A stretch of DNA of 64,000 nucleotides. It comes from Ramlibacter henchirensis (GTDB lineage: Bacteria > Pseudomonadota > Gammaproteobacteria > Burkholderiales > Burkholderiaceae_C). The notes under the pieces are model-generated. The model did not search any database. It saw only the letters and a program-made list of their open reading frames with translations, and had not been told where the DNA came from. A program made the position numbers and the translations under genes. The stretch covers positions 639,461 through 703,460 of the forward strand of contig NZ_SMLM01000003.1 in the NCBI RefSeq assembly GCF_004682015.1, given 5' to 3'. Of the stretch, positions 1 through 20,482 are shown piece after piece (position 1 is the stretch's first letter; each line of letters begins with the position of its first letter).

Positions 1-1855
1 CTTCGCGCGGCACGCGCTTTACGTCGCGGTGCATCCTGGGCGGCTTGCCGAGGAGGACATCCAGGGGCATGTCGACCGCCTTCGTGCCCGGCTCACCCAC
101 GATCAAGTGCCGCTCCTGCGTCGCGACGCCCACCACCGCGAACGGACACCTCTCCCGCTCGCAAAACGCCCGGAACTGCTCCAGTGACTGCGGCGCGATC
201 GCCAGCACATACCGCTCCTGGCTCTCATTGCACCAGATCTCCTTCGGCGCCAGCCCCGATTCCTCCAGCGGGATCTTGCTCAGGTCGAACCGCGCACCGC
301 GGCCCGCGTCATTCGTCAGCTCCGGGAATGCATTCGACAGCCCGCCGGCGCCCACGTCGTGGATGGCCAGGATCGGGTTCGCGTCGCCCAGGGACCAGCA
401 GTGGTTGATGACCTCCTGCGCTCGCCGCTCGATCTCGGGGTTGCCGCGCTGCACCGAATCGAAGTCCAGCTCCGCCGCATTGGCGCCGGTGGCCATGGAA
501 CTCGCGGCGCCGCCGCCCATGCCGATGCGCATGCCGGGCCCGCCCAGCTGCACCAGCAGCGTCCCCGCGGGAAAGCGCTCCTTGTGCGTCTGTCCGGCCT
601 CGATGCTGCCCAGGCCGCCGGCGATCATGATCGGCTTGTGATAGCCGCGCACCACGCCGGCGACGGTCTGCTCGTACTCGCGGAAATAGCCCAGCAGGTT
701 GGGCCGGCCGAATTCGTTGTTGAACGCGGCGCCGCCCAGCGGGCCCTCCGTCATGATCTGCAGCGGGCTGGCGATGTGAGCGGGCCGGCCGTTCGGGTTG
801 TCCCAGAGGCGCGAGACCGAGAACCCCGTCAACCCCGCCTTGGGCCGCGCGCCGCGGCCGGTGGCGCCCTCGTCGCGGATCTCGCCGCCGGCGCCGGTGG
901 AAGCGCCGGGGAAAGGCGAGATCGCCGTCGGGTGGTTGTGCGTCTCGACCTTCATCAGCACGTGGTTCAGCGCTTGGCGGCGGGTGTATGCGGCAGGCCC
1001 GTCCCCGCGCACGGGCAGGAACGATTCGACATGAACGCCTTCCATCACCGCCGCGTTGTCCGAGTACGCGACCACCGTGTGCGCGGGGTGCGCCTTGTGC
1101 GTGTGGCGGATCATCCCGAACAGGCTGTGCTCCTGCTGCACGCCGTCGATGGTGAAGTCGGCGTTGAAGATCTTGTGCCGGCAGTGCTCGCTGTTGGCCT
1201 GCGCGAACATCATCAGCTCGACGTCGGTCGGGTTGCGACCCAGGCCGCGGAAAGCCTCGAGCAGGTAGTCGATCTCGTCTTCGGCCAGCGCGAGGCCGAA
1301 TTGCACGTTGGCCTTCTCCAGGGCGCTGCGCCCGCCGCCCAGCACGTCGACCTCTTCCATCGGCGCCGGAGCGAGTTCGCTGAACAGGCGGTGCGCATTG
1401 CCACGCTCGGCCATCACGCTCTCTGTCATGCGGTCGTGCAGCAGCGCGGCGATCGCCTCGCGCTGCGTGGCCGTAAGCTGCGCATTGCCCAGCAGCGGCG
1501 CCTTGAGCGTCACCCTGTACTCGACGGCGCGTTCGACGCGGCGCACCGCGATGCCGCAGTTGTGCGCGATGTCGGTGGCCTTCGAGGCCCAGGGCGACAC
1601 GGTGCCCAGACGCGGCGTCACCAGGAACATCTCGCCTTGCATGCCGCCCTCGAACGGCTCGCCGTAGGTCAGCAGTGCGCCCAGCCGCTCCCGCTCGGCG
1701 CCCGAGGGTGCATGGTCCCAGGCCGCGAGGTGGACGAAGCGCGCCGAAAGGCCGCTGACCCTGTCGTGCACTTCCTGGAGCCGGGGGAGCATTTGGCGGA
1801 CGCGGAACTCGCTGAGGGCGCGGCCACCCTCGAACTCGGTGATGTGCAGGGTCAC
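1..1855 (-). CDS. purL: Phosphoribosylformylglycinamidine synthase, N-terminal part (runs off the left edge)
   Basis: Large single-chain FGAM synthase of purine biosynthesis, which converts FGAR, glutamine and ATP to FGAM in the cytoplasm. About 618 N-terminal residues are visible of a family length near 1,300; the glutaminase end lies outside the window. I chose a GTG start at 1855 ([11 protein letters not shown]), because the conserved PurL N-terminus begins here and no ATG is available. Recognisable family segments are [39 protein letters not shown] and [15 protein letters not shown], covering the linker and the first AIR-synthase-like half. It is divergent from map, with about 125 bases between them holding both promoters. 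Confidence 0.95.
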   Translation of the reverse strand, partial: MTLHITEFEGGRALSEFRVRQMLPRLQEVHDRVSGLSARFVHLAAWDHAPSGAERERLGALLTYGEPFEGGMQGEMFLVTPRLGTVSPWASKATDIAHNCGIAVRRVERAVEYRVTLKAPLLGNAQLTATQREAIAALLHDRMTESVMAERGNAHRLFSELAPAPMEEVDVLGGGRSALEKANVQFGLALAEDEIDYLLEAFRGLGRNPTDVELMMFAQANSEHCRHKIFNADFTIDGVQQEHSLFGMIRHTHKAHPAHTVVAYSDNAAVMEGVHVESFLPVRGDGPAAYTRRQALNHVLMKVETHNHPTAISPFPGASTGAGGEIRDEGATGRGARPKAGLTGFSVSRLWDNPNGRPAHIASPLQIMTEGPLGGAAFNNEFGRPNLLGYFREYEQTVAGVVRGYHKPIMIAGGLGSIEAGQTHKERFPAGTLLVQLGGPGMRIGMGGGAASSMATGANAAELDFDSVQRGNPEIERRAQEVINHCWSLGDANPILAIHDVGAGGLSNAFPELTNDAGRGARFDLSKIPLEESGLAPKEIWCNESQERYVLAIAPQSLEQFRAFCERERCPFAVVGVATQERHLIVGEPGTKAVDMPLDVLLGKPPRMHRDVKRVPRE

Positions 1856-1980
1856 TGTGAAGCCTGTGTGGGAAGCGGATGCGCCGACGCTGACTGGGCC
1901 GGCGTGGTGAGCCCACGATTTTACCGGGCACGGTCCTGCTCCACTGCGGTGCACGGATCGCTCTGGGATAATTCGATGCC

Positions 1981-2787
1981 ATGAGCATCACGTACAAGGA
2001 CGCGCAGGGAGTCCAGGGAATGCGCACCGCGGGCCGGCTGGCGGCCGAGGTGCTGGACTTCCTCACGCCCCACATCAAGCCGGGCATCACCACGCGTGAG
2101 ATCGACCGGCTCGCGGCCGAGTGCATGAGGAAGCAGGGCACCACCTCCGCCACGCTGGGCTACCAGCCGCCGGGCTATCCGCCCTACCCGGCCTCGCTGT
2201 GCACCTCGGTCAACCACGTGGTGTGCCACGGCATCCCCAACGACAAGCCGCTGAAGAAGGGCGACATCGTCAACGTCGACGTCACCGTCATCAAGGACGG
2301 CTGGTACGGCGACACCAGCCGCATGTTCATGGTGGGCGAGGTGTCCATCGCAGCCAAGCGGCTGGTGAACTTCACGTACGAAGCCATGTGGCACGGCATC
2401 GTGAAGGTGCGTCCCGGCGTGCACCTGGGTGACATCGGCTGGGCCATCCAGCAGTTCGCGGAGAAGAACGGCTTCTCGGTGGTGCGCGAGTTCTGCGGCC
2501 ATGGCATCGGCCGCAACTTCCACGAGGAGCCGCAGGTGCTCCACTACGGCAAGCCGGGCACGCTGGAGAAGCTGGAGCCCGGCATGACCTTCACGATCGA
2601 GCCGATGATCAACGCCGGCCGCAAGGAGGTGAAGGAGTTCGGCAACGACGGCTGGACCATCGTCACCAAGGACCATTCGCTGTCGGCCCAGTGGGAGCAC
2701 ACGGTGCTGGTCACCGAGACCGGCTACGAAGTGATGACGCTGTCGGCTGGCAGCCCGCCGCCGCCGCCCTTCGTCCACGCGGCCTGA
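1981..2787 (+). CDS. map: Type I methionine aminopeptidase
   Basis: Removes the initiator methionine from nascent proteins; it acts after peptide deformylase, whose gene lies two genes away. The protein has 268 residues, normal for type Ia. The five metal ligands are visible as D100 (NVDVTV), D111 (GDTS), H174 (GHGIG), E207 (IEPM) and E239 (WEHT), and the catalytic H83 lies in VCHGIP. The C-terminus ends in a run of prolines (SPPPPPF), a harmless tail. The stop codon is 15 bases before glnD, so the two are probably co-transcribed. Confidence 0.96.
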   Translation: MSITYKDAQGVQGMRTAGRLAAEVLDFLTPHIKPGITTREIDRLAAECMRKQGTTSATLGYQPPGYPPYPASLCTSVNHVVCHGIPNDKPLKKGDIVNVDVTVIKDGWYGDTSRMFMVGEVSIAAKRLVNFTYEAMWHGIVKVRPGVHLGDIGWAIQQFAEKNGFSVVREFCGHGIGRNFHEEPQVLHYGKPGTLEKLEPGMTFTIEPMINAGRKEVKEFGNDGWTIVTKDHSLSAQWEHTVLVTETGYEVMTLSAGSPPPPPFVHAA

Positions 2788-2802
2788 CCGGAGCTTGCGG
2801 CC

Positions 2803-5427
2803 ATGGCCTCGGCCGTCCTGCAGCCCATCGAAGAAGCGCCGACCGCCGTGCTGCGCGAGCAGCTCAAGGCGCAGAAGGCGGCCATCAACGCCGCGCTGCT
2901 GAAGGAAGGCAACCCCACCCGCTCCATTGGCGCCCTGCTGCGGCGGCTTGCCCGCCATGTCGACGCGGCGATCAAGAGCCTGTGGCAGGCCGGCGGCTTT
3001 CCGGAGGGAATCGCCCTCGTCGCGGTGGGCGGCTACGGGCGCGGCGAGCTGTTTCCGCATTCCGACGTCGACGTGCTGGTGCTGCTACCCGACGGCGTGC
3101 ACGCAGATGGTGACGCGCAGCTCAAGCAGCAGCTGGAAGCCTTCATCGGCCGCTGCTGGGACACCGGCCTGGAGATCGGCTCCAGCGTGCGCACGGTCAG
3201 TGAATGCGTGGCCGCCGCGCAGGCCGACGTCACCATCCAGACCTCGCTGCTCGAGTCGCGCCCCCTGGCCGGCGACCGCCCGCTGTTCGCCCGCTTCCAG
3301 CAGCGCTTCCGCGAAACCCTGGACCCGCGCGCCTTCTACATCGCCAAGACGCTGGAGATGCGGCAGCGGCACACCAAGTTCGAGAACACGCCGTACTCGC
3401 TGGAACCGAACTGCAAGGAGTCGCCCGGCGGCCTGCGCGATCTGCAGGTGATCCTTTGGGTGGCCAAGGCGGCGGGCTTCGGTGGCAGCTGGGACGAACT
3501 GGCGGCCAATGGCCTGGCGACGCCGCTGGAAGCGCAGCAGATCCAGCGCAACGAGGCGCTTCTGAGCCTGATCCGCGCGCGGCTGCACGCCATCGCCGGG
3601 CGGCGAGAGGACCGCCTGGTCTTCGACCTGCAGACGGCGGTGGCCGAGGCTTTCGGCTACCGCACGCAGTTCAGCACCGAGGGCCGGCTGCTGCAGCGCG
3701 CCAGCGAGGCGCTCATGAAGCGCTTCTACTGGGCCGCCAAAGCGGTGTCGCAGCTCAACCAGATCCTGCTGCTGAATATCGAGGACCGTCTCAACCCCAG
3801 CGGCCACGAGCTGGTCCCGATCAACCCGCGCTTCTCGATCAAGGACGGGATGCTGGAGGTCGCGAGCGACGACCTCTACGAGAAGAACCCGCACGCGATC
3901 CTGGAAACCTTCCTCGTCTATCAGACCACGGTCGGCATCAAGGGCCTGTCGGCCCGCACGCTGCGGGCGCTGTACAACGCGCGCGGCCTGATGGACTCCA
4001 AGTTCCGCAACGACCCGGTCAACCACGCCACGTTCAAGGCGATGCTGCTGCACCCTTCGGGCATCACGCATTCGCTGCGGCTGATGAACCAGACGTCGGT
4101 GCTCGGGCGCTACCTGTGGGTGTTCCGCCGCATCGTCGGGCAGATGCAGCACGACCTGTTCCACGCCTACACCGTGGACCAGCACATCCTGATGGTGCTG
4201 CGCAACGTGCGCCGTTTCTTCATCGCCGAGCACGCGCACGAATACCCGTTCTGCTCGCAACTGGCCGCCGGCTACGACAGGCCGTACGTGCTCTACGTGG
4301 CGGCCCTCTTCCACGACATCGCCAAGGGCCGCGGCGGCGACCACTCCGAGCTGGGTGCCGCCGAGGTGAGGCACTTCTGCCGCCAGCACTCCATCGGCGC
4401 AGAAGACTGCGGCCTGATCGAGTTCCTCGTCCGCGAGCACCTCACCATGAGCCGCATCGCGCAGAAGGAAGACCTGAGCGACCCGGCCGTGATCTCCGCG
4501 TTCGCGAAGAAGGTGGGCAACGAACGGACGCTCACCGCGCTGTACCTGCTGACGGTGGCCGACATCCGCGGCACCAGTCCCAAAGTGTGGAACGCGTGGA
4601 AGGGCAAGCTGCTGGAAGACCTGTACCGCGCCACGCTGCGCGCCCTGGGCGGCCATGCGCCGGACAAGGCGGCCGAGATCGAGGCCCGCAAGCGGGATGC
4701 ACTGGTTCAGCTGCAGCTCCACGCCCTGCCCTTCGAGGCGCACAAGAAGCTCTGGGACACGCTCGACGTGGGCTACTTCATGCGCCACGACGCGGGCGAG
4801 ATCGCGTGGCACACGCGGCACCTCTCGCGCCATGTCGGCGCGGCGAAGCCAGTGGTGCGGGCGCGGCTTTCACCTGTCGGCGAAGGCCTGCAGGTCGTGG
4901 TGTACACGCCCGACCAGCCGGACCTGTTCGCGCGAATCTGCGGCTACTTCGACCAGGCCGGCTTCTCGATCCTGGACGCGCGCATCCACACGGCCAGGAA
5001 CGGATACGCGCTCGACACCTTCCAGGTCGTCACGTCGATGCTGCCGGAGCACTACCGCGAGCTGATCAGCATGGTGGAGTCGGAACTGGAGCAGACGCTC
5101 GAGCGTGCGGGCCCGCTGCCGCCGCCCAGCCGCGGCCGCGTGTCGCGGCGCGTCAAGAGCTTCCCCCTCACGCCGCGCGTGCAGCTCACGCCCGACGAGC
5201 GCGCGCAGCGCTGGCTGCTGAGCATCTCCGCGAGCGATCGGGTGGGGCTGCTGTATTCGGTGGCGCGCGTGCTCGCCAGGCACAAGATCAACCTGCAGCT
5301 CGCCAAGGTTTCGACGCTCGGTGAGCGGGTCGAGGACACCTTCCTGATCGACGGCGCCGAGCTGCAGCAGAACCGGCGGCAGATCGAGATCGAGACCGAG
5401 CTGCTGGAAGCGCTGGCGGCGGCGTAA
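2803..5427 (+). CDS. glnD: [Protein-PII] uridylyltransferase / uridylyl-removing enzyme
   Basis: Bifunctional nitrogen sensor that adds or removes UMP on PII proteins according to glutamine level. It has 874 residues, the full family length. The nucleotidyltransferase site is [19 protein letters not shown] with D88 and D90. An HD hydrolase domain carries [15 protein letters not shown] near residue 504. Two ACT-type regulatory domains occupy the C-terminus (starting around [15 protein letters not shown] and [18 protein letters not shown]). It lies directly downstream of map and convergent with def, with only 7 bases between the stops. Confidence 0.96.
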   Translation: MASAVLQPIEEAPTAVLREQLKAQKAAINAALLKEGNPTRSIGALLRRLARHVDAAIKSLWQAGGFPEGIALVAVGGYGRGELFPHSDVDVLVLLPDGVHADGDAQLKQQLEAFIGRCWDTGLEIGSSVRTVSECVAAAQADVTIQTSLLESRPLAGDRPLFARFQQRFRETLDPRAFYIAKTLEMRQRHTKFENTPYSLEPNCKESPGGLRDLQVILWVAKAAGFGGSWDELAANGLATPLEAQQIQRNEALLSLIRARLHAIAGRREDRLVFDLQTAVAEAFGYRTQFSTEGRLLQRASEALMKRFYWAAKAVSQLNQILLLNIEDRLNPSGHELVPINPRFSIKDGMLEVASDDLYEKNPHAILETFLVYQTTVGIKGLSARTLRALYNARGLMDSKFRNDPVNHATFKAMLLHPSGITHSLRLMNQTSVLGRYLWVFRRIVGQMQHDLFHAYTVDQHILMVLRNVRRFFIAEHAHEYPFCSQLAAGYDRPYVLYVAALFHDIAKGRGGDHSELGAAEVRHFCRQHSIGAEDCGLIEFLVREHLTMSRIAQKEDLSDPAVISAFAKKVGNERTLTALYLLTVADIRGTSPKVWNAWKGKLLEDLYRATLRALGGHAPDKAAEIEARKRDALVQLQLHALPFEAHKKLWDTLDVGYFMRHDAGEIAWHTRHLSRHVGAAKPVVRARLSPVGEGLQVVVYTPDQPDLFARICGYFDQAGFSILDARIHTARNGYALDTFQVVTSMLPEHYRELISMVESELEQTLERAGPLPPPSRGRVSRRVKSFPLTPRVQLTPDERAQRWLLSISASDRVGLLYSVARVLARHKINLQLAKVSTLGERVEDTFLIDGAELQQNRRQIEIETELLEALAAA

Positions 5428-5434
5428 GCCCGGG

Positions 5435-5974
5435 CTAGTCGTCCTCCGCAGCGTCGATCTCCGGGAACAGCACCTCGGTGAAGCCGAACTTGGTGAAGTC
5501 GCGCACCCGCATCGGATAGAGCTTGCCGACCAGGTGGTCGCACTCGTGCTGCACCACGCGCGCATGGAAACCCTCGACGGTGCGGTCGATCGGCTTGCCG
5601 AATTGATCGACGCCCGTGTAGCGGATCGTCTTCCAGCGCGGCACGACGCCGCGCAGGCCGGGAACGGACAGGCAGCCTTCCCAGCCCTCCTCCTCCTCGC
5701 TGCCGACCGGCGTGATCACCGGGTTGAGCAGGACGGTGCGGGGCACGACGGGAGCATCGGGATAGCGCGGGTTCGGCGCGTCCGTCCCGAAGATGACCAG
5801 CTGCAGGTCCACGCCGATCTGCGGCGCGGCCAGGCCCGCGCCGTTGACCGCGCGCATGGTCTCGAACATGTCCGACACCAGCGCGTGGACCTCGTGGGTG
5901 TCGAACCGCTTCACCGGCTGCGCCACGCGCAGCAGCCGCGCATCGCCCATCTTCAGGATCTCTCGAATCGCCAT
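5435..5974 (-). CDS. def: Peptide deformylase
   Basis: Removes the formyl group from the N-terminal methionine of new proteins. It has 179 residues. The three signature motifs are present: [10 protein letters not shown] (from residue 45), EGCLSVPG with metal ligand C101, and QHECDHLVG with ligands H143 and H147 and catalytic E144. The ATG start at 5974 gives [11 protein letters not shown], the usual N-terminus. Unlike in many bacteria it is not next to fmt; it is divergent from the YbaN-like gene and convergent with glnD. Confidence 0.95.
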   Translation of the reverse strand: MAIREILKMGDARLLRVAQPVKRFDTHEVHALVSDMFETMRAVNGAGLAAPQIGVDLQLVIFGTDAPNPRYPDAPVVPRTVLLNPVITPVGSEEEEGWEGCLSVPGLRGVVPRWKTIRYTGVDQFGKPIDRTVEGFHARVVQHECDHLVGKLYPMRVRDFTKFGFTEVLFPEIDAAEDD

Positions 5975-6006
5975 GGGACGAGCATAGCCGCAAGCGAGAA
6001 TGCCGC

Positions 6007-9504
<3,498 letters not shown>

Positions 9505-9525
9505 GGGGTCGGGCCCTCACCCCGT

Positions 9526-9549
9526 CCCTCTCCCGCAAGCGGGAGAGGG
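9526..9549. repeat. Perfect palindrome between smc and zipA
   Basis: An 11-bp perfect inverted repeat with an AA loop (CCCTCTCCCGC at 9526-9536, GCGGGAGAGGG at 9539-9549). The wording matches the dispersed CCCTCTCCC...GGGAGAGGG palindromes common in proteobacterial intergenic DNA. It could fold in the smc-zipA transcript. A related copy is at 14482-14500. Confidence 0.75.
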
Positions 9550-9577
9550 TGGGAACGGCGCGTGTCGCGCATGGCGC

Positions 9578-13093
<3,516 letters not shown>

Positions 13094-13271
13094 GGCGGCA
13101 AGCCCGGTGGAGGATTCGACAGCGCGGGCCGCGTGGGCGGCCCCTCGGAAAAGTGGGTCGGATGATACCCGTTGAGTTGCAGGGCCCGACACCCGGAAAC
13201 GCCCGCCTCCGCCTGCAACAAGCGGTAAGCGCCGACACGGCGCAGACGGGCCGCCTTGCTAAGAAACCGGC

Positions 13272-14180
13272 ATGGCGGGCAAGGTGTTCATCGGTGTTTC
13301 AGGCTGGCGTTACGAACCGTGGCGGGGCAACTTCTATCCCCGTGGCCTGGCCCAGTCGAAGGAGCTGTGGCACGCCGCCCGGCACTTCAACAGCATCGAG
13401 CTCAATGGCTCGTTCTATTCGCTGCAGCGCCCTTCCAGCTACGCCATGTGGGCGGAGCAGACGCCGCCGGGATTCGTCTTCGCCGTCAAGGGTGGGCGAT
13501 TCATCACGCACATGCTGAAGCTGCGCAACATCGAGGCGGCCATGGGCAACTTCTTCGCTTCGGGGCTGTTTGCACTTGGCGACAAGCTGGGGCCGATCCT
13601 GTGGCAGTTCCCGCCGCAGATGCGGCTGAACCTGGAGCTGTTCGAGCAGTTCTTCGCGTCCCTCCCGAAGACGACCGCGACCGCGGCGAAGGTGGCGATG
13701 CAGCACGACTACCGGCTGAAGGGCCACGAGCTGCTGGAGCCCGTTCACCGGCAGCGGCTGCGGCATTGCGTCGAGGTGCGGCACGAGTCCTTCGTGGACA
13801 CGGCCTTCATCGACCTCCTGCGTCGGTACGGCATCGCCTGGGTGGTGGCGGACACGCCCAACCCCTGGCCGCTCTACGAGGACGTGACGGCCGATTTCGT
13901 CTACATGCGGCTGCACGGGTCGACCGAGTTGTACAAGAGCCGTTACACGCCGGAGCAGATCGAGGACTGGGCGCGGCGCATCGATGCGTGGAGGAATGGC
14001 GGGCAGCCGAAGGATGCGCGGCTGATCTCGCGGAAGGCACCCGGGAAGCGTGAGGCGCGGGACGTGTACTGCTATTTCGACAACACGGACAAGCTGCACG
14101 CGCCGGACAACGCGCGGGAGTTGATGGTGGCGTTGGGGTTGCCGCTGGAGGTTTCGCCGACGGGGCGGTGGGCAGGGTGA
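13272..14180 (+). CDS. DUF72 (YecE-like) TIM-barrel protein
   Basis: Protein of the DUF72 family, whose biochemical role is unsettled. In 302 residues the family hallmarks are visible: the N-terminal GVSGWRYEPWRGNFYPRGL, FNSIELNGSFYSLQ, FVFAVKGGRFITHMLKL, a central CVEVRHESFVD and the C-terminal VYCYFDNTDKLHAPDNARELM. It is divergent from smc with about 180 bases between, and appears to be a single-gene unit. Confidence 0.85.
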   Translation: MAGKVFIGVSGWRYEPWRGNFYPRGLAQSKELWHAARHFNSIELNGSFYSLQRPSSYAMWAEQTPPGFVFAVKGGRFITHMLKLRNIEAAMGNFFASGLFALGDKLGPILWQFPPQMRLNLELFEQFFASLPKTTATAAKVAMQHDYRLKGHELLEPVHRQRLRHCVEVRHESFVDTAFIDLLRRYGIAWVVADTPNPWPLYEDVTADFVYMRLHGSTELYKSRYTPEQIEDWARRIDAWRNGGQPKDARLISRKAPGKREARDVYCYFDNTDKLHAPDNARELMVALGLPLEVSPTGRWAG

Positions 14181-14278
14181 ATCGTGGGTCCTTCGGCGTC
14201 CGGGGCGGCGGCAGGCGAGCCCCGCCTGCCGCTTCAGACGCGGTGGCTCATTCGGCCCGCAGATCCCCGCCATTGACC

Positions 14279-14364
14279 GTCATTCCCGCGAAGGCGGGAA
14301 TCCAGTGCGTCCGCTTTCGCGGACTGTTCGGGAAGCACTGGATCCCCGCCTTCGCGGGGATGAC
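14279..14364. repeat. Long dispersed-type palindromic element
   Basis: A 30-base arm at 14279-14308 (begins GTCATTCCCGCGAAGGCGGG) pairs almost fully with 14335-14364 (ends CCTTCGCGGGGATGAC), around a 26-base loop. Each arm contains its own small hairpin (CCCGCgaaGGCGGG). This is the form of mobile palindromic intergenic repeats in Burkholderiales. A shortened relative is at 18370-18397. The 335-base gap 14181-14515 contains only this element and the hairpin at 14482-14500. Confidence 0.8.
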
Positions 14365-14481
14365 GAAGATGGCGCGGGGGGTTCTTCAACTGCTCGATCA
14401 AGCACACGGCTTCCACGCGGCAGGCCGTGCCTGGCCCGGGCGATTTGTGGGACGAGCGGGGTGAGAAGTCCGTTTCAACTT

Positions 14482-14500
14482 CCTCTCCCAGAGGGAGAGG
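14482..14500 (-). terminator. Hairpin downstream of the VOC gene
   Basis: CCTCTCCC-aga-GGGAGAGG, an 8-bp perfect stem, starting 16 bases beyond the VOC stop codon. It could act as a terminator or as a mini copy of the palindrome at 9526. There is no long T run, so intrinsic termination is uncertain. Confidence 0.4.
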
Positions 14501-14515
14501 GAGCAAAGACAGCTC

Positions 14516-14896
14516 TCAGGCCACCTCCTCGTGCAGGCAAAGGCAATTCCCCTCCGTGTCGTAGAACCACGCCGCCTTCTCCGACCCGAGGACGCACACA
14601 TGGTTCTCCGTCTTCAGCCCCGGCATGTCGTAGTCCTCGAACTTCACGCCGGCTTTTTCCAGCTGGCGGATTTCGGAGGCGATGTCGCGTACCTCGAAGC
14701 TCAGCGCCGTGTGCTCGGCCTTGGTGGCCTGCTCGCGAGGGAACAGGGCGACCGTCGACCCGCCGACGTGGTAGAGCACTTTCCCGTCGGGCAGCGAGCC
14801 ATCGGCGCGCAGGCCCAGCTTGCCCTCGTAGAAGGCCCTCGCGCGCTGCATGTCGACGACGGGCAGCATGGTGGTCACGGCGCTTTCGGACAGCAT
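14516..14896 (-). CDS. VOC/glyoxalase-fold protein
   Basis: Small metal-dependent dioxygenase/glyoxalase-type protein of unknown substrate, 126 residues. I chose the ATG at 14896 because a strong ribosome site (AAGGAGA) lies just upstream; an in-frame ATG at 15013 would add 39 non-conserved residues. Family features are TTMLPVVDMQRARAFYEGKL at the N-terminus, GGSTVALFPR, HTALSFEVRDI and the closing AAWFYDTEGNCLCLHEE. The metal ligands are likely from the His of HTALSF and the Glu of HEE. It is divergent from dapC. Confidence 0.8.
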   Translation of the reverse strand: MLSESAVTTMLPVVDMQRARAFYEGKLGLRADGSLPDGKVLYHVGGSTVALFPREQATKAEHTALSFEVRDIASEIRQLEKAGVKFEDYDMPGLKTENHVCVLGSEKAAWFYDTEGNCLCLHEEVA

Positions 14897-15011
14897 GGCG
14901 GGTCTCCTTGCGAAATGTGGCGTCAAGGATAGTGGGCGGGTGCGGCGTTTCAAGCTGCCGAGCCCGGCCGTGGCGAAGTCGGCATGGCAACGCAACCGAT
15001 AATCCGCACCC

Positions 15012-16217
15012 ATGAATCCCCTCCTGGCCCGCCTGCAGCCCTACCCCTTCGAGCGGCTGCGGCAACTGTTCGCGGGCGTGACCCCGAATCCCGCGTACCG
15101 CCCGATCAGCCTGGGCATCGGCGAACCGAAGCACGCGACGCCCGCCTTCATCAAGCAGGCCTTCGCCCAAGCCATCGAAACCCCCGGCACGGACTTCGCC
15201 GCCTACCCGCCCACGATCGGAACACCCGCGCTGCGCGAAGCCTTCAGCGGCTGGCTGGGCCGCCGCTACGGCCTGAAGGTGGACCCGGCCACGCAGGTGC
15301 TGCCGGTGAACGGCTCGCGCGAGGCCCTGTTCGCGTTCGCGCAAACGGTGATCGATCCGACCAGGCGGCCGGTCGTGGTCTGCCCGAATCCGTTCTATCA
15401 AATCTACGAAGGCGCAGCCCTTCTCGCGGGCGCGCAGCCGTACTACGCGCCCTCGGACCCGGCGCGCAACTTCGCGGTCGACTGGGACAGCGTGCCTGCG
15501 GGCGTCTGGGCCCGGACACAGCTGCTGTACGTCTGCTCGCCCGGCAATCCCACGGGCGCGGTGATGCCGCTGGAGGAGTGGCGCAAGCTGTTCGAGCTCT
15601 CGGACCGCCATGGTTTCGTGATCGCCTCGGACGAGTGCTACAGCGAGATCTACTTCCGCGACGAACCGCCGCTGGGCGGCATGGAAGCGGCGGCCAAACT
15701 GGGGCGCGCCGATTTCCGGCGGCTGGTCTCGTTCACCAGCCTGTCCAAGCGCAGCAACGTGCCCGGCATGCGCAGCGGCTTCGTGGCCGGCGATGCGCAA
15801 CTGCTGAAAGCCTTCGCGCTGTACCGTACCTACCACGGCAGCGCGATGGCGCCGCCGGTGCAGGCCGCCAGCATCGTCGCGTGGGGCGATGAGCGGCACG
15901 TCGAAGAGAACCGCGCGCAGTACCGCCGCAAGTTCGCCGAAGTCACGCCGGTGCTCACGGACGTGCTGGACGTGCGCCTGCCCGATGCGAGCTTCTACCT
16001 CTGGGCCGGCGTGCCCGGCGGCGACGACCAGGCTTTCGCCCGCGAGCTGCTGGCTCAATACAATGTGACGGTCCTGCCCGGGAGCTTCCTGGCCCGCGAG
16101 AGCGGCGGCCGCAACCCCGGCGCCGGCCGGGTGCGCATGGCGCTGGTGGCCCAGACCGCCGAATGCCTCGAAGCCGCGCAGCGCATCGCCCGATTCATCC
16201 AACAACATTCCGCCTGA
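15012..16217 (+). CDS. dapC: Succinyldiaminopimelate transaminase
   Basis: PLP aminotransferase of the succinylase lysine pathway, which makes N-succinyl-LL-diaminopimelate from the 2-amino-6-ketopimelate precursor. Class I/II fold, 401 residues. The PLP lysine is K246 in [17 protein letters not shown]. Other landmarks are [19 protein letters not shown] and the C-terminal [10 protein letters not shown]. DapD follows 7 bases later and dapE two genes on, which supports the assignment over other aminotransferases of the same class. Confidence 0.9.
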   Translation: MNPLLARLQPYPFERLRQLFAGVTPNPAYRPISLGIGEPKHATPAFIKQAFAQAIETPGTDFAAYPPTIGTPALREAFSGWLGRRYGLKVDPATQVLPVNGSREALFAFAQTVIDPTRRPVVVCPNPFYQIYEGAALLAGAQPYYAPSDPARNFAVDWDSVPAGVWARTQLLYVCSPGNPTGAVMPLEEWRKLFELSDRHGFVIASDECYSEIYFRDEPPLGGMEAAAKLGRADFRRLVSFTSLSKRSNVPGMRSGFVAGDAQLLKAFALYRTYHGSAMAPPVQAASIVAWGDERHVEENRAQYRRKFAEVTPVLTDVLDVRLPDASFYLWAGVPGGDDQAFARELLAQYNVTVLPGSFLARESGGRNPGAGRVRMALVAQTAECLEAAQRIARFIQQHSA

Positions 16218-16224
16218 ACCATCC

Positions 16225-17049
16225 ATGACCGCACAACTGCAACAGACCATCGACGCCGCCTGGGAGAACCGCGCGAGCCTCTCCCCCAAGGGCGCGCCCA
16301 GGGAAGTGACCGAGGCGGTCGAGCACGTCATCGCCGAGTTGAACCATGGCCGCCTGCGCGTGGCCACCCGCGAGGCCGTGGGCAAATGGACCGTGCACCA
16401 GTGGATCAAGAAGGCGGTGCTGCTGTCGTTCCGCCTCAAGGACAACGAGCTGATGAAGTCCGGCGAGCTGGCCTTCTTCGACAAGGTGCAGACCAAGTTC
16501 GCCCACCTCTCGCCCGAGGAGATGGCGGCCACTGGCGTTCGCGTGGTGCCGCCCGCCGTGGCACGCCGCGGCAGCTTCATCGCCAAAGGCGCAGTGCTGA
16601 TGCCCAGCTACGTCAACATCGGCGCCTATGTCGACGAAGGCACGATGGTGGACACCTGGGCCACGGTCGGTTCCTGCGCGCAGGTGGGCAAGAACGTGCA
16701 CCTGTCCGGCGGCGTCGGCTTGGGCGGCGTGCTGGAGCCGCTGCAGGCCAACCCGACCATCATCGAGGACAACTGCTTCATCGGCGCCCGCTCCGAGATC
16801 GTGGAAGGCGTGATCGTCGAGGAGAACTCGGTCGTCTCCATGGGCGTGTACATCGGCCAGAGCACCCCCATCTACGACCGCGCCACCGGCGAGGTGAGCT
16901 ACGGCCGCATCCCGGCCGGCTCGGTGGTGATCTCCGGCAGCCTGCCGAAGGACGGCGGCAAGTACAGCCTGTACGCCGCCATCATCGTCAAGCGGGTGGA
17001 CGCCCAGACCCGCGCCAAGACCAGCCTGAACGACCTCCTCCGGCCCTGA
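16225..17049 (+). CDS. dapD: Tetrahydrodipicolinate N-succinyltransferase
   Basis: Transfers succinate from succinyl-CoA to tetrahydrodipicolinate, the step before DapC. It has 274 residues, full length. A helical N-terminal domain ([20 protein letters not shown]) is followed by a left-handed beta-helix of hexapeptide repeats ([51 protein letters not shown]), then a short C-terminal cap. It is tightly coupled to dapC. Confidence 0.96.
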   Translation: MTAQLQQTIDAAWENRASLSPKGAPREVTEAVEHVIAELNHGRLRVATREAVGKWTVHQWIKKAVLLSFRLKDNELMKSGELAFFDKVQTKFAHLSPEEMAATGVRVVPPAVARRGSFIAKGAVLMPSYVNIGAYVDEGTMVDTWATVGSCAQVGKNVHLSGGVGLGGVLEPLQANPTIIEDNCFIGARSEIVEGVIVEENSVVSMGVYIGQSTPIYDRATGEVSYGRIPAGSVVISGSLPKDGGKYSLYAAIIVKRVDAQTRAKTSLNDLLRP

Positions 17050-17067
17050 GGGCGTTGCAACTCCCGT

Positions 17068-17163
17068 ACGCTGAAAACGCAGAGATCACGCAGAAATCGC
17101 AGAAAGTCTGAAGACTTCGTTCTTTTTCAGCGCTTTCTGCGTAACCTCAGCGTTTTCTGCGTA
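17068..17163. repeat. Imperfect palindrome built from CGCAGAAA units
   Basis: The left arm 17068-17106 (ACGCTGAAAACGCAGAG ... CGCAGAAAG) is complementary with gaps to the right arm 17133-17163 (CTTTCTGCG ... GCGTTTTCTGCGT). It lies between dapD and the pilU-like gene and fills most of that spacer. It resembles a dispersed intergenic palindrome family in Burkholderiales built on GCAGA units. Confidence 0.65.
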
Positions 17164-17204
17164 CGTGTCTTGCGTACAGCTGTCCTGAACAACCGGAGGG
17201 GAAC

Positions 17205-19551
<2,347 letters not shown>

Positions 19552-19570
19552 CCTCCGCTTGCGTCGCGGG

Positions 19571-20482
19571 ATGACGCAAACTTCCCGCATGACCCTTCTG
19601 CAGCTCATCGACTCCTGCGCCGACCGGCTGCGGCAGGCCGGCGTCGCCTTCGGCCACGGCACCACCAACGCCTTCGACGAAGCGGCCTGGCTGGTTCTCT
19701 GGAAGCTTGGCCTGCCGCTGGACGCCCTGGAAGACCACGAACACGACGAGGTGGACGAGGAGGCGGCCGCGAGGGTGCGAGCCCTCATCGAAGAGCGCAT
19801 CACGACCCGCAAGCCTGCCGCCTATCTCACCGGCGAAGCCTGGCTGCAGGGCGTGCCCTTCCACGTCGATGAGCGGACGATCGTGCCGCGCAGCTTCATC
19901 GCCGAACTGCTGGCCGACGGCACCGTTGACTCATGGCTGGGCGAGCACACCCGCCGCGTGCTGGACCTGTGCACCGGCAACGGCAGCCTGGCCGTGCTGG
20001 CGGCGATGACTTACCCGGACGTGGTGGTCGACGGCGCCGACCTCTCGGCGGAGGCGCTCGAGGTCGCCCGCCTCAACGTCGAGCGGCACGGGTTGCAGGA
20101 CCGCATCCGGCTATTGCGCTCGGACGGACTGCAGGACGTAGACGGACCCTACGACCTGATCCTCTGCAACCCGCCCTACGTCAACAGCACGAGCCTGTCG
20201 CAGCTGCCGCCGGAGTACCGCGCCGAGCCCAAGCTCGCGCTGGCCGGCGGCGAGGACGGGATGGACTTCGTGCGCGACCTGCTCCGCGACGCGCCCGCGA
20301 AGATGAGCGAACAAGCCGTCCTCGTGCTCGAGATCGGCAACGAGCGCGACAACTTCGAGCGCGCCTTCCCGCGCCTCGAAGCCGTCTGGCTCGAAACGAG
20401 CGCGGGAGCGGACCAGGTCCTGCTGCTGACGCGTGAGGCGCTGGTGCGAAAATCGCTGCCCTCGCCCCGCCAGGAACGCTGA
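19571..20482 (+). CDS. prmB: 50S ribosomal protein L3 N5-glutamine methyltransferase
   Basis: SAM-dependent methylation of a glutamine in ribosomal protein L3 (HemK/PrmB family). About 303 residues with the ATG at 19571; a second ATG at 19589 gives MTLLQLIDSC and is equally possible. The helical N-terminal domain is followed by the SAM motif VLDLCTGNGSLAVLAA, the catalytic NPPY (LILCNPPYVNSTSLSQLP) and the PrmB-type DGMDFVRDLL. The TGA overlaps the next ATG by one base, which suggests coupling to the Bug gene. Confidence 0.9.
   Translation: MTQTSRMTLLQLIDSCADRLRQAGVAFGHGTTNAFDEAAWLVLWKLGLPLDALEDHEHDEVDEEAAARVRALIEERITTRKPAAYLTGEAWLQGVPFHVDERTIVPRSFIAELLADGTVDSWLGEHTRRVLDLCTGNGSLAVLAAMTYPDVVVDGADLSAEALEVARLNVERHGLQDRIRLLRSDGLQDVDGPYDLILCNPPYVNSTSLSQLPPEYRAEPKLALAGGEDGMDFVRDLLRDAPAKMSEQAVLVLEIGNERDNFERAFPRLEAVWLETSAGADQVLLLTREALVRKSLPSPRQER

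Noticed and set aside
309..2153. A 614-codon minus-strand frame spanning purL and map
   Set aside because: It crosses the start regions of both genes in the wrong frame; purL and map are clear.
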